DNA of 64,000 nucleotides from Diprion similis. Taxonomy: Eukaryota > Arthropoda > Insecta > Hymenoptera > Diprionidae. The translations under genes and the position numbers were made by a program. The notes under the pieces are model-generated. The model was not told where the DNA came from. It saw only the letters and a list, made by a program, of their open reading frames with translations, and made no database searches. Position 1 is the first letter of the stretch, and each line of letters starts with the position of its first letter. Where the stretch lies: positions 8,923,501 through 8,987,500 of the forward strand of contig NC_060114.1 of assembly GCF_021155765.1 (NCBI RefSeq), read 5' to 3'. Positions 51,822 to 64,000 of the stretch are shown piece by piece.

Positions 51822-54350
51822 TCCATATATCGATTTAGCAACAGATCGTTCTCAGTGCGTTTACGAGTGTTGTGTTGTTGCGATTGATCGACGGCATCGC
51901 TTCTACCGTTTTTTAATAGTGCTTTTCATCGATATTTTTTTTTTTTCGTTTCGTTCTTTTCATTATTTGCATGTCGATTGTGTGTCATTTTTCCTTGACG
52001 TCGTCGTCAATAAACGAACATTATCCAGGGATTTTTAATGCTACATCGGATGAACCGCGTTCGGAATATGAATTGATCACATCCATTCTACAATAAATGA
52101 GTGGGGAGTCTGCCAATTTCCAAATACCGGTTATTCTTCTTTTACACACACACATACACACACACACCATATTTTTTATCACTAATTTAGTAATTATAAT
52201 GATGATGATAATAATAATAATTAATATTTTTATTATTCTCGTTATTATCATTATACTTATGCGATATAAAGTAATTAATTTTTTCGTTTTTTACTTTTTT
52301 GTTTCCTTTTTATACGACTATAAAATTGCTCAGGATGTTTTTCACGATTTTTGGTTTCTCTTCACTTTGCAATTCTTCATTTTGCCTTGTTTCACTTTCA
52401 TTTCTGTTGTACTTTTTCTCGGTTTTTAACCCTGTTTGCGCACTGATTTCTATCTTTTTGTTTGACTGGGTTGTTCAACAAGAAGAAACAAATATTTCGA
52501 CCATATACGTGATTATTTTACACCTGTCGCCGCAGAACTGTCACGGAAATAATTTAAAAAATGCGAAAATGGTACAAAGTTGAAAAAACAATATTGATAA
52601 TAACCATAACTATAAGCGATTGTATACAAATGAGTAAGAAAGAGAAAAAGTTTGCAAAATAGAAAATTAACTCCCTTGGTGAAAATGTGGAGAGTTGAAA
52701 GCGGGGATGAAAATAATTAAAAAAGTGAAAAACATTGGAAAGCGAACTGACGTCTTTTTTTTTGTGTCAGATTCTTGTTAACATTCTTGTAAATACCAAA
52801 GCTTAAAGACGAAGGTGACAAGTGCGGCTATTGAGCTGCTTGCGTATTAATTAATCAATTAATTCAATAACCAACTAATTGATTGGACAATTTCATTGTT
52901 TTATAATTTCATTCATTAAGTCGTTGATGATAATTCGTTAAACTTATAATATAGCATACTGTTGTAGGTGTATCTATAGATAGAGGTCCGAGAGAAAAAA
53001 GAAAGAAAAAGGCGTGGTAACAAAGAAGAATATAAGAGTGTAGTAAACAAAACATGTGTGGTGTAAATATAATGACTTTAGGAGAAAAAACTGATATTGA
53101 ATATTATACATATACTATGTGACAAAAACATTATAATAATAGTAATAACGGTGTAAAGTAAGCATAGATCTGTTCCTTTTCCTTGTCTACTTGTCGTTTC
53201 CATTATTGTTTTATTCTATTTTATTATTATTATTATTATGATTAATAATATTTTTGCATACCAGTTTTCGTACATGATAAGTGATAAATAAAATACAAAA
53301 AAATAAAAGAAAGTGAAGGAAAAAGATAAAAACAGATGATGACAATATTGTCTGAAATAACGATAGATAAAATGGAGCGAATGGGAATGAATATAAATAT
53401 TACTCCAGCAGTATATTCTATGTATAAGGTATTTGAGACATGATTACCTTACGGATATTAATGGATACTTAGCTGCGTGCATATTACAGCTCTTATCACT
53501 ATAGAAAAACATGATAACTATAAGAATGTACCTATGTATGTATGGACACTATGTCAGTTGTGTGTAAATAATATCTAATGATAATAATTATAATGAAAAT
53601 TTAATATTGGTACGGATTGATAATATCACGTTAATATACATACCTATATCGATACGAGGGTATGTTTCACTTTGAGTGAAGATAGAGGGGAAAGAAGGTG
53701 TCGAGATTTTTTTAAATTTAGGTGTATCTATAATGTTATCATCGTCTTCGTCGTGGCTGTACAAAGAAAATTTAGAAGGTGAAAATTAAATTGAGAATAA
53801 AAAATAAATGACTACAAAACAAAACTGTTGAACAAACGAAAATTTATATTATAAACAAATCGTATGCTATTTCATATATTTGAATATGAAAGTGAAACAG
53901 AAAAAAACGACAAGACGTTGGAGAAAAAAAAACAATTTTGCGTAATAATATTGTTTGACGATTTTTGGTTCTTTTTTACCTATCTTCACGCTGCTGCCTC
54001 TTCCTTGCACACAACTTTGTAGATTTTTGATTAATATGACTATTATTATTGTTATTGCTTTTACAACCAACTAAAGTCTGCTAGAAAGCACCAGTGTGAA
54101 TGCGAGATACTGGTAAATGAAAAAATTGATAGGTGAATAGATGGTATAATTAAATATAGAATATGATACTACATTTACATGATGATATGAGAGAGTTTAG
54201 TATACAATGTGGTGTATAGATATGAGGTATGGAGAAAATGTAATGAACTATCATTAAAATGTACGGATATATGTATAAGTATTATATGAGAAATTTAATA
54301 AATGAGTAAGTAAAATTTCAATGAATGTTTTCAACAGAGATATGGCTGAA
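51822..54350 (+). other. AT-rich 3' region of pps
   Basis: Downstream of the stop at 51821 the DNA is AT-rich with CA (52145-52168) and TTA (53218-53240) microsatellites, several AATAAA signals (for example 52009-52014 and 53285-53290) and three TGTAAATA words (52788, 53062, 53563). No coding frame of interest. It ends where satellite homology begins. Confidence 0.6.
52145..52168. repeat. CA microsatellite
   Basis: ACACACACATACACACACAC-type tract in the pps 3' flank. Confidence 0.9.
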
Positions 54351-55300
54351 AAAATGATTTGTACTTAAATCTTATTGAGGAGGGCACAAAAGAATTGTTT
54401 GCAGCAGCTTTTGAATTGGTCAAATTTTTCGCCTAAAATCCAAAAGGATTACCTTACTTTTTTTTAGTTCAAAAATCTTTGGTCTCGAAATCTATTCGTA
54501 TGACCCTCCGTAGACTAATTGCGATCCCCGAAATGCATGAAACCTGCCGAAAAAAAGTGTGTGACCAACAGCAGAAAAATGAGGAACGAGAGACCAGCAG
54601 CGGATATCTTACGAAACAGCTTGTTCGTTGCAAGGCTGTAACTTTCGGTGCGATGCTCGCAGCGGATTGGGACTGCGCTTAATCGATTTCTCTTGCAAAA
54701 TTACGTCGGAGTAGGGCCTTGAAGATTTGAGTACAGCACTTTTGAAAACCGTTGAAATTTTCGCCAAATATCCAGAAGGGTTAACCTTACTTTTTTAGTC
54801 ATGTTCGGAGCCGAAAATTTTTCGTCTCTGAAAAGATTATTATGACCCTTTCTAGGGTAATTGGACCCTCGGGAACTCAGAGAACACAGCGAAAACCTAG
54901 TGGGACGAATAGCAAAGGAGTTACGAAGAAACACCAGCTGCAGAGAAATGAGAAAACAAATTGTATCGTTTTTTGGCTGTTACTTTTCATTCGTTGCTCG
55001 CAGCGCATTCGGACTGCGCTCAATCGATTTTTCTCGTAAAATTACGTTGAGATGGTGCCTGAAAGAATTTATTGCAGCACTTTTCAAAGTCGTCGAAATT
55101 TTCGCAAAAAATCCAAAGGGGTAACTTTTTTGCCTTACTTTTTTAGTCATTTTCGAAGCCGAAAATTTATCGTCTCGGAATCGATTTTCATGACCATCTC
55201 CAGAGTCATTCGCCCCCCAGGAACCCAAAAAACTGCTCAAAAATAGCGTGAGACCAGCAGCAGAGAAATGGCGATGAGAATCATGAGTTTTTCGGCCGTA
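54350..55300. repeat. Diverged edge monomers of the satellite
   Basis: The first two to three units share the unit order (GCAGCACTTTT, CTTACTTTTTTAGT, TATGACC, ACCAGCAGC, GGGACTGCGCTTAATCGATT) but carry many substitutions and indels compared with units after 55600. This is the pattern expected at an array boundary, where unequal exchange no longer homogenises copies. Confidence 0.9.
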
Positions 55301-58300
55301 ACTTTTCAGCTATCGCTCGCAGCGTATTGGGACTGCGCTTAATCGATTCCTTTCGAAATTACGTCGAAATAGTGCCTCAAGAAATTTATTGCGGCACTTT
55401 TCGGAATCGTCGAAATTTTCGCCAAAAATCCAAAGTGTTTAGACTTACTTTTTTGGTCATTTTCGGAGCCGAAAGATTCTCGTCTCGGAATCGATTTGTA
55501 TGACCTTCTCTAGAGTGATTCGACCCCCAGGAACTCAAAAAACACAGCAAAACAAGCGTAGGACCAGCAGCAGAGAAATGGCGATGAAAATCAGGCGTTT
55601 TTCGGCCGTAACTTTCCAGCTATCGCTCGCAGCGTATTGGGACTGCGCCTAATCGATTCCTCTCGCAAAATTACGTCGGAATAGTGCCTCAAGAAATTCA
55701 TTGCAGCACTTTTCGGAATCGTCAAAATTTTCGCCAAAAATCGAAAGGGGTTAGCCTTACTTTTTTGGTCATTTTCGGAGCCGAAAATTTCTCGTCTCGG
55801 ATTCGATTTGTATGACCTTCTCTAGAGTAATTCGACCCCCAGGAACTCAAGAAACACAGCAAAACAAGCGTAGGACCAGCAGCAGAGAAATGGCGATGAA
55901 AATCATGCGTTTTTTGGCCGTAACTTTCCAGCTATCGCTCGCAGCGTATTGGGACTGCGCGTAATCGATTCCTCTCGCAAAATTACGTCGGAATGGTGCC
56001 TCAAGAAATTCATTGCAGCACTTTTCGGAATCGTCAAAATTTTCGCCAAAAATCGAAAGGGGTTAGCCTTACTTTTTTGGTCATTTTCGGAGCCGAAAAT
56101 TTCTCATCTCGGAATCGATTTGTATGACCTTCTCTAGAGTAATTCGACCCCCAGGAACTCAAAAAACACAGCAAAACAAGCGTAGGACCAGCAGCAGAGA
56201 AATGGCGATGAAAATCATGCGTTTTTCGGCCGTAACTTTCCAGCTATCGCTCGCAGCGTATTGGGACTGCGCCTAATCGATTCCTCTCGCAAAATTACGT
56301 CGGAATAGTGCCTCAAAAAATTCATTGCAGCACTTTTCGGAATCCTCAAAATTTTCGCCAAAAATCGAAAGGGGTTAGCCTTACTTTTTTGGTCATTTTC
56401 GGAGCCGAAAATTTCTCGTCTCGGATTCGATTTGTATGACCTTCTCTAGAGTAATTCGACCCCCAGGAACTCAAGAAACACAGCAAAACAAGCGTAGGAC
56501 CAGCAGCAGAGAAATGGCGATGAAAATCATGCGTTTTTCGGCCGTAACTTTCCAGCTATCGCTCGCAGCGTATTGGGACTGCGCCTAATCGATTCCTCTC
56601 GCAAAATTACGTCGGAATAGTGCCTCAAGAAATTCATTGCAGCACTTTTCGGAATCGTCAAAATTTTCGCCAAAAATCGAAAGGGGTTAGCCTTACTTTT
56701 TTGGTCATTTTCGGAGCCGAAAATTTCTCATCTCGGAATCGATTTGTATGACCTTCTCTAGAGTAATTCGACCCCCAGGAACTCAAAAAACACAGCAAAA
56801 CGAGCGTAGGACCAGCAGCAGAGAAATAGCGATGAAAATCATGCGTTTTTTGGCCGTAACTTTCCAGCTATCGCTCGCAGCGTATTGGGACTGCGCCTAA
56901 TCGATTCCTCTCGCAAAATTACGTCGGAATAGTGCCTCAAGAAATTCATTGCAGCACTTTTCGAAATCGTCAAAATTTTCGCCAAAAATCGAAAGGGGTT
57001 AGCCTTACTTTTTTGGTCATTTTCGGAGCCGAAAATTTCTCGTCTCGGAATCGATTTGTATGACCTTCTCTAGAGTAATTCGACCCCCAGGAACTCAAAA
57101 AACACAGCAAAACAAGCGTAGGACCAGCAGCAGAGAAATGGCGATGAAAATCATGCGTTTTTCGGCCGTAACTTTCCAGCTATCGCTCGCAGCGTATTGG
57201 GACTGCGCCTAATCGATTCCTCTCGCAAAATTACGTCGGAATAGTGCCTCAAGAAATTCATTGCAGCACTTTTCGAAATCGTCAAAATTTTCGCCAAAAA
57301 TCGAAAGGGGTTAGCCTTACTTTTTTGGTCATTTTCGGAGCCGAAAATTTCTCATCTCGGAATCGATTTGTATGACCTTCTCTAGAGTAATTCGACCCCC
57401 AGAAACTCAAAAAACACAGCAAAACAAGCGTAGGACCGGCAGCAGAGGAATGGCGATGAAAATCATGCGTTTTTCGGCCGTAACTTTCCAGCTATCGCTC
57501 GCAGCGTATTGGGACTGCGCCTAATCGATTCCTCTCGCAAAATTACGTCGGGATAGTGCCTCAAGAAATTCATTGCAGCACTTTTCGGAATCGTCAAAAT
57601 TTTCGCCAAAAATCGAAAGGGGTTAGCCTTACTTTTTTGGTCATTTTCGGAGCCGAAAATTTCTCGTCTCGGAATCGATTTGTATGACCTTCTCTAGAGT
57701 AATTCGACCCCCAGGAACTCAAAAAACACAGCAAAACAAGCGTAGGACCGGCAGCAGAGAAATGGCGATAAAAATCATGCGTTTTTCGGCCGTAACTTTC
57801 CAGCTATCACTTGCAGCGTATTGGGACTGCGCCTAATCGATTCCTCTCGCAAAATTACGTCGGAATAGTGCCTCAAGAAATTCATTGCAGCACTTTTCGG
57901 AATCGTCAAAATTTTCGCCAAAAATCGAAAGGGGTTAGCCTTACTTTTTTGGTCATTTTCGGAGCCGAAAATTTCTCATCTCGGAATCGATTTGTATGAC
58001 CTTCTCTAGAGTAATTCGACCCCCAGGAACTCAAAAACCACAGCAAAACAAGCGTAGGACCAGCAGCAGAGAAATAGCGATGAAAATCATGCGTTTTTTG
58101 GCCGTAACTTTCCAGCTATCGCTCGCAGCGTATTGGGACTGCGCCTAATCGATTCCTCTCGCGAAATTACGTCGGAATAGTGCCTCAAGAAATTCATTGC
58201 AGCACTTTTCGAAATCGTCAAAATTTTCGCCAAAAATCGAAAGGGGTTAGCCTTACTTTTTTGGTCATTTTCGAAGCCGAAAATTTCTCGTCTCGGAATC

Positions 58301-61300
58301 GATTTGTATGACCTTCTCTAGAGTAATTCGACCCCCAGGAACTCAAAAAACACAGCAAAACAAGCGTAGGACCAGCAGCAGAGAAATGGCGATGAAAATC
58401 ATGCGTTTTTCGGCCGTAACTTTCCAGCTATCGCTCGCAGCGTATTGGGACTGCGCCTAATCGATTCCTCTCGCAAAATTACGTCGGAATAGTGCCTCAA
58501 GGAATTCATTGCAGCACTCTTCGGAATCGTCAAAATTTTCGCCAAAAATCGAAAGGGGTTAGCCTTACTTTTTTGGTCATTTTCGGAGCCGAAAATTTCT
58601 CATCTCGGAATCGATTTGTATGACCTTCTCTAGAGTAATTCGACCCCCAGGAACTCAAAAAACACAGCAAAACAAGCGTAGGACCAGCAGCAGAGAAATG
58701 GCGATGAAAATCATGCGTTTTTCGGCCGTAACTTTCCAGCTATCGCTCGCAGCGTATTGGGACTGCGCGTAATCGATTCCTCTCGCGAAATTACGTCGGA
58801 ATAGTGCCTCAAGAAATTCATTGCAGCACTTTTCGAAATCGTCGAAATTTTCGCCAAAAATCGAAAGGGGTTAGCCTTACTTTTTTGGTCATTTTCGGAG
58901 CCGAAAATTTCTCATCTCGGAATCGATTTGTATGACCTTCTCTAGAGTAATTCGACCCCCAGGAACTCAAAAAACACAGCAAAACAAGCGTAGGACCAGC
59001 AGCAGAGAAATGGCGATGAAAATCATGCGTTTTTCGGCCGTAACTTTCCAGCTATCGCTCGCAGCGTATTGGGACTGCGCCTAATCGATTCCTCTCGCAA
59101 AATTACGTCGGAATAGTGCCTCAAGAAATTCATTGCAGCACTTTTCGGAATCGTCAAAATTTTCGCCAAAAATCGAAAGGGGTTAGCCTTACTTTTTTGG
59201 TCATTTTCGGAGCCGAAAATTTCTCGTCTCGGAATCGATTTGTATGACCTTCTCTAGAGTGATTCGACCCCCAGGAACTCAAAAAACACAGCAAAACAAG
59301 CGTAGGACCAGCAGCAGAGAAATGGCGATGAAAATCATGCGTTTTTCGGCCGTAACTTTCCAGCTATCGCTCGCAGCGTATTGGGACTGCGCCTAATCGA
59401 TTCCTCTCGCAAAATTACGTCGGAATAGTGCCTCAAGGAATTCATTGCAGCACTCTTCGGAATCGTCAAAATTTTCGCCAAAAATCGAAAGGGGTTAGCC
59501 TTACTTTTTTGGTCATTTTCGAAGCCGAAAATTTCTCGTCTCGGAATCGATTTGTATGACCTTCTCTAGAGTAATTCGACCCCCAGGAACTCAAAAAACA
59601 CAGCAAAACAAGCGTAGGACCAGCAGCAGAGAAATGGCGATGAAAATCATGCGTTTTTCGGCCGTAACTTTCCAGCTATCGCTCGCAGCGTATTGGGACT
59701 GCGCCTAATCGATTCCTCTCGCAAAATTACGTCGGAATAGTGCCTCAAGAAATTCATTGCAGCACTTTTCGAAATCGTCAAAATTTTCGCCAAAAATCGA
59801 AAGGGGTTAGCCTTACTTTTTTGGTCATTTTCGGAGCCGAAAATTTCTCATCTCGGAATCGATTTGTATGACCTTCTCTAGAGTAATTCGACCCCCAGAA
59901 ACTCAAAAAACACAGCAAAACAAGCGTAGGACCGGCAGCAGAGAAATGGCGATGAAAATCATGCGTTTTTCGGCCGTAACTTTCCAGCTATCGCTCGCAG
60001 CGTATTGGGACTGCGCCTAATCGATTCCTCTCGCAAAATTACGTGGGGATAGTGCCTCAAGAAATTCATTGCAGCACTTTTCGGAATCGTCAAAATTTTC
60101 GCCAAAAATCGAAAGGGGTTAGCCTTACTTTTTTGGTCATTTTCGGAGCTGAAAATTTCTCGTCTCGGAATCGATTTGTATGACCTTCTCTAGAGTAATT
60201 CGACCCCCAGGAACTCAAAAAACACAGCAAAACAAGCGTAGGACCGGCAGCAGAGAAATGGCGATAACAATCATGCGTTTTTCGGCCGTAACTTTCCAGC
60301 TATCACTTGCAGCGTATTGGGACTGCGCCTAATCGATTCCTCTCGCAAAATTACGTCGGAATAGTGCCTCAAGAAATTCATTGCAGCACTTTTCGGAATC
60401 GTCAAAATTTTCGCCAAAAATCGAAAGGGGTTAGCCTTACTTTTTTGGTCATTTTCGGAGCCGAAAATTTCTCGTCTCGGAATCGATTTGTATGACCTTC
60501 TCTAGAGTAATTCGACCCCCAGGAACTCAAAAAACACAGCAAAACAAGCGTAGGACCAGCAGCAGAGAAATGGCGATGAAAATCATGCGTTTTTCGGCCG
60601 TAACTTTCCAGCTATCGCTTGCAGCGTATTGGGACTGCGCCTAATCGATTCCTCTCGCAAAATTACGTCGGAATAGTGCCTCAAGAAATTCATTGCAGCA
60701 CTTTTCGAAATCGTCAAAATTTTCGCCAAAAATCGAAAGGGGTTAGCCTTACTTTTTTGGTCATTTTCGGAGCCGAAAATTTCTCATCTCGGAATCGATT
60801 TGTATGACCTTCTCTAGAGTAATTCGACCCCCAGGAACTCAAAAAACACAGCAAAACAAGCGTAGGACCAGCAGCAGAGAAATGGCGATGAAAATCATGC
60901 GTTTTTTGGCCGTAACTTTCCAGCTATCGCTCGCAGCGTATTGGGACTGCGCGTAATCGATTCCTCTCGCAAAATTACGTCGGAATAGTGCCTCAAGAAA
61001 TTCATTGCAGCACTTTTCGGAATCGTCAAAATTTTCGCCAAAAATCGAAAGGGGTTAGCCTTACTTTTTTGGTCATTTTCGGAGCCGAAAATTTCTCGTC
61101 TCGGAATCGATTTGTATGACCTTCTCTAGAGTAATTCGACCCCCAGGAACTCAAAAAACACAGCAAAACAAGCGTAGGACCAGCAGCAGAGAAATGGCGA
61201 TGAAAATCATGCGTTTTTCGGCCGTAACTTTCCAGCTATCGCTTGCAGCGTATTGGGACTGCGCCTAATCGATTCCTCTCGCAAAATTACGTCGGAATAG

Positions 61301-64000
61301 TGCCTCAAGAAATTCATTGCAGCACTTTTCGAAATCGTCAAAATTTTCGCCAAAAATCGAAAGGGGTTAGCCTTACTTTTTTGGTCATTTTCGGAGCCGA
61401 AAATTTCTCATCTCGGAATCGATTTGTATGACCTTCTCTAGAGTAATTCGACCCCCAGGAACTCAAAAAACACAGCAAAACAAGCGTAGGACCAGCAGCA
61501 GAGAAATGGCGATGAAAATCATGCGTTTTTTGGCCGTAACTTTCCAGCTATCGCTCGCAGCGTATTGGGACTGCGCGTAATCGATTCCTCTCGCAAAATT
61601 ACGTCGGAATAGTGCCTCAAGAAATTCATTGCAGCACTTTTCGGAATCGTCAAAATTTTCGCCAAAAATCGAAAGGGGTTAGCCTTACTTTTTTGGTCAT
61701 TTTCGGAGCCGAAAATTTCTCGTCTCGGAATCGATTTGTATGACCTTCTCTAGAGTAATTCGACCCCCAGGAACTCAAAAAACACAGCAAAACAAGCGTA
61801 GGACCAGCAGCAGAGAAATGGCGATGAAAATCATGCGTTTTTCGGCCGTAACTTTCCAGCTATCGCTTGCAGCGTATTGGGACTGCGCCTAATCGATTCC
61901 TCTCGCAAAATTACGTCGGAATAGTGCCTCAAGAAATTCATTGCAGCACTTTTCGAAATCGTCAAAATTTTCGCCAATAATCGAAAGGGGTTAGCCTTAC
62001 TTTTTTGGTCATTTTCGGAGCCGAAAATTTCTCATCTCGGAATCGATTTGTATGACCTTCTCTAGAGTAATTCGACCCCCAGGAACTCAAAAAACACAGC
62101 AAAACAAGCGTAGGACCAGCAGCAGAGAAATGGCGATGAAAATCATGCGTTTTTTGGCCGTAACTTTCCAGCTATCGCTCGCAGCGTATTGGGACTGCGC
62201 GTAATCGATTCCTCTCGCAAAATTACGTCGGAATAGTGCCTCAAGAAATTTATTGCAGCACTTTTCGAAATCGTCGAAATTTTCGCCAAAAATCGAAAGG
62301 GGTTAGCCTTACTTTTTTGGTCATTTTCGGAGCCGAAAATTTCTCATCTCGGAATCGATTTGTATGACCTTCTCTAGAGTAATTCGACCCCCAGGAACTC
62401 AAAAAACACAGCAAAACAAGCGTAGGACCAGCAGCAGAGAAATGGCGATGAAAATCATGCGTTTTTCGGCCGTAACTTTCCAGCTATCGCTCGCAGCGTA
62501 TTGGGACTGCGCGTAATCGATTCCTCTCGCAAAATTACGTCGGAATAGTGCCTCAAGAAATTCATTGCAGCACTTTTCGAAATCGTCGAAATTTTCGCCA
62601 AAAATCGAAAGGGGTTAGCCTTACTTTTTTGGTCATTTTCGGAGCCGAAAATTTCTCATCTCGGAATCGATTTGTATGACCTTCTCTAGAGTAATTCGAC
62701 CCCCAGGAACTCAAAAAACACAGCAAAACAAGCGTAGGACCAGCAGCAGAGAAATGGCGATGAAAATCATGCGTTTTTCGGCCGTAACTTTCCAGCTATC
62801 GCTCGCAGCGTATTGGGACTGCGCCTAATCGATTCCTCTCGCAAAATTACGTCGGAATAGTGCCTCAAGAAATTCATTGCAGCACTTTTCGGAATCGTCA
62901 AAATTTTCGCCAAAAATCGAAAGGGGTTAGCCTTACTTTTTTGGTCATTTTCGGAGCCGAAAATTTCTCGTCTCGGAATCGATTTGTATGACCTTCTCTA
63001 GAGTGATTCGACCCCCAGGAACTCAAAAAACACAGCAAAACAAGCGTAGGACCAGCAGCAGAGAAATGGCGATGAAAATCATGCGTTTTTCGGCCGTAAC
63101 TTTCCAGCTATCGCTCGCAGCGTATTGGGACTGCGCCTAATCGATTCCTCTCGCAAAATTACGTCGGAATAGTGCCTCAAGGAATTCATTGCAGCACTCT
63201 TCGGAATCGTCAAAATTTTCGCCAAAAATCGAAAGGGGTTAGCCTTACTTTTTTGGTCATTTTCGGAGCCGAAAATTTCTCATCTCGGAATCGATTTGTA
63301 TGACCTTCTCTAGAGTAATTCGACCCCCAGGAACTCAAAAAACACAGCAAAACAAGCGTAGGACCAGCAGCAGAGAAATGGCGATGAAAATCATGCGTTT
63401 TTCGGCCGTAACTTTCCAGCTATCGCTCGCAGCGTATTGGAACTGCGCCTAATCGATTCCTCTCGCAAAATTACGTCGGAATAGTGCCTCAAGAAATTCA
63501 TTGCAGCACTTTTCGAAATCGTCAAAATTTTCGCCAAAAATCGAAAGGGGTTAGCCTTACTTTTTTGGTCATTTTCGGAGCCGAAAATTTCTCATCTCGG
63601 AATCGATTTGTATGACCTTCTCTAGAGTAATTCGACCCCTAGAAACTCAAAAAACACAGCAAAACAAGCGTAGGACCGGCAGCAGAGAAATGGCGATGAA
63701 AATCATGCGTTTTTCGGCCGTAACTTTCCAGCTATCGCTCGCAGCGTATTGGGACTGCGCCTAATCGATTCCTCTCGCAAAATTACGTGGGGATAGTGCC
63801 TCAAGAAATTCATTGCAGCACTTTTCGGAATCGTCAAAATTTTCGCCAAAAATCGAAAGGGGTTAGCCTTACTTTTTTGGTCATTTTCGGAGCTGAAAAT
63901 TTCTCGTCTCGGAATCGATTTGTATGACCTTCTCTAGAGTAATTCGACCCCCAGGAACTCAAAAAACACAGCAAAACAAGCGTAGGACCGGCAGCAGAGA
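54350..64000. repeat. Satellite array of 312-bp monomers, truncated by the window end
   Basis: The anchor CGTATTGGGACTGCGC recurs at 55323, 55633, 55944, 56257, 56569 and then every 312 bp to 63745. Two diverged anchors lie at 54663 and about 55004, giving about 30 units. Unit spacing at the left edge is irregular (341, 319, 310, 311, 313) and sequence divergence is high there. Inside, copies differ at only a few sites. Each unit includes ATTTTCGG-AG-CCGAAAAT, an interrupted palindrome. The short 62-codon frames that recur are by-products of repetition and are not conserved in all units. The array continues beyond 64000. Confidence 0.97.

Noticed and set aside
57811-61431. Repeated identical 62-codon frames inside the satellite (57811, 60307, 60619, 61243)
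   Set aside because: They exist only because the monomer repeats. Most other units lack the ATG or have changed codons, and the peptide has no recognisable features.
54350-64000. CRISPR array
   Set aside because: Periodic, but the repeat is 312 bp with no short repeat/spacer structure, and the DNA is eukaryotic.
54350-64000. rDNA spacer or telomeric repeat
   Set aside because: No rRNA-like sequence and no TTAGG runs anywhere in the array.

Overview
This is nuclear DNA of an animal, most likely an insect. Genes are split by short AT-rich GT-AG introns (two are GC-AG), UTRs are long and full of microsatellites, and the protein matches are of insect type (Hyd/UBR5, Bunched/TSC22D, and a PHD-TFIIS-SPOC protein like Drosophila Pps). 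Hymenoptera, perhaps a sawfly, is my guess from overall feel; nothing in the window proves it. All exon models were built by hand from reading frames, splice motifs and remembered family sequences, and checked by summing exon phases.

Layout: (1) 1-2282: a TTAA-flanked piggyBac-like MITE (121-656), a possible tiny gene (ORF 905-1075), and the AT-rich 3' side of STT3A. (2) 2283-5447, minus: STT3A, catalytic subunit of oligosaccharyltransferase, 11 exons, 705 aa. (3) 5448-6399: a head-to-head promoter region. (4) 6400-26951, plus: hyd/UBR5 HECT E3 ubiquitin ligase, 37 exons, about 2861 aa, with a broken non-LTR retrotransposon and two fold-back elements in its introns. (5) 26952-31170: AT-rich convergent 3' region. 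(6) 31171-34811, minus: long isoform of bunched (TSC22 domain), 3 coding exons, 701 aa. (7) 34812-37668: divergent 5' region. (8) 37669-51821, plus: PHF3/DIDO/Pps-type protein (PHD, TFIIS central domain, SPOC), 18 exons, about 2560 aa. (9) 51822-54350: AT-rich 3' region. (10) About 54350-64000: a tandem satellite of 312-bp monomers, about 30 copies, running off the right edge, with diverged monomers at its left edge and visible higher-order organisation.

The four main genes are conserved housekeeping or regulatory genes (N-glycosylation, ubiquitination, growth control, transcription elongation). They are arranged as two divergent pairs and one convergent pair, with no sign of a shared pathway. 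The least expected part is the satellite: its monomer carries an 8+2+8 bp palindrome, alternates between two variants to give a 624-bp dimer, and contains segments copied at exact offsets of 8 and 12 monomers.
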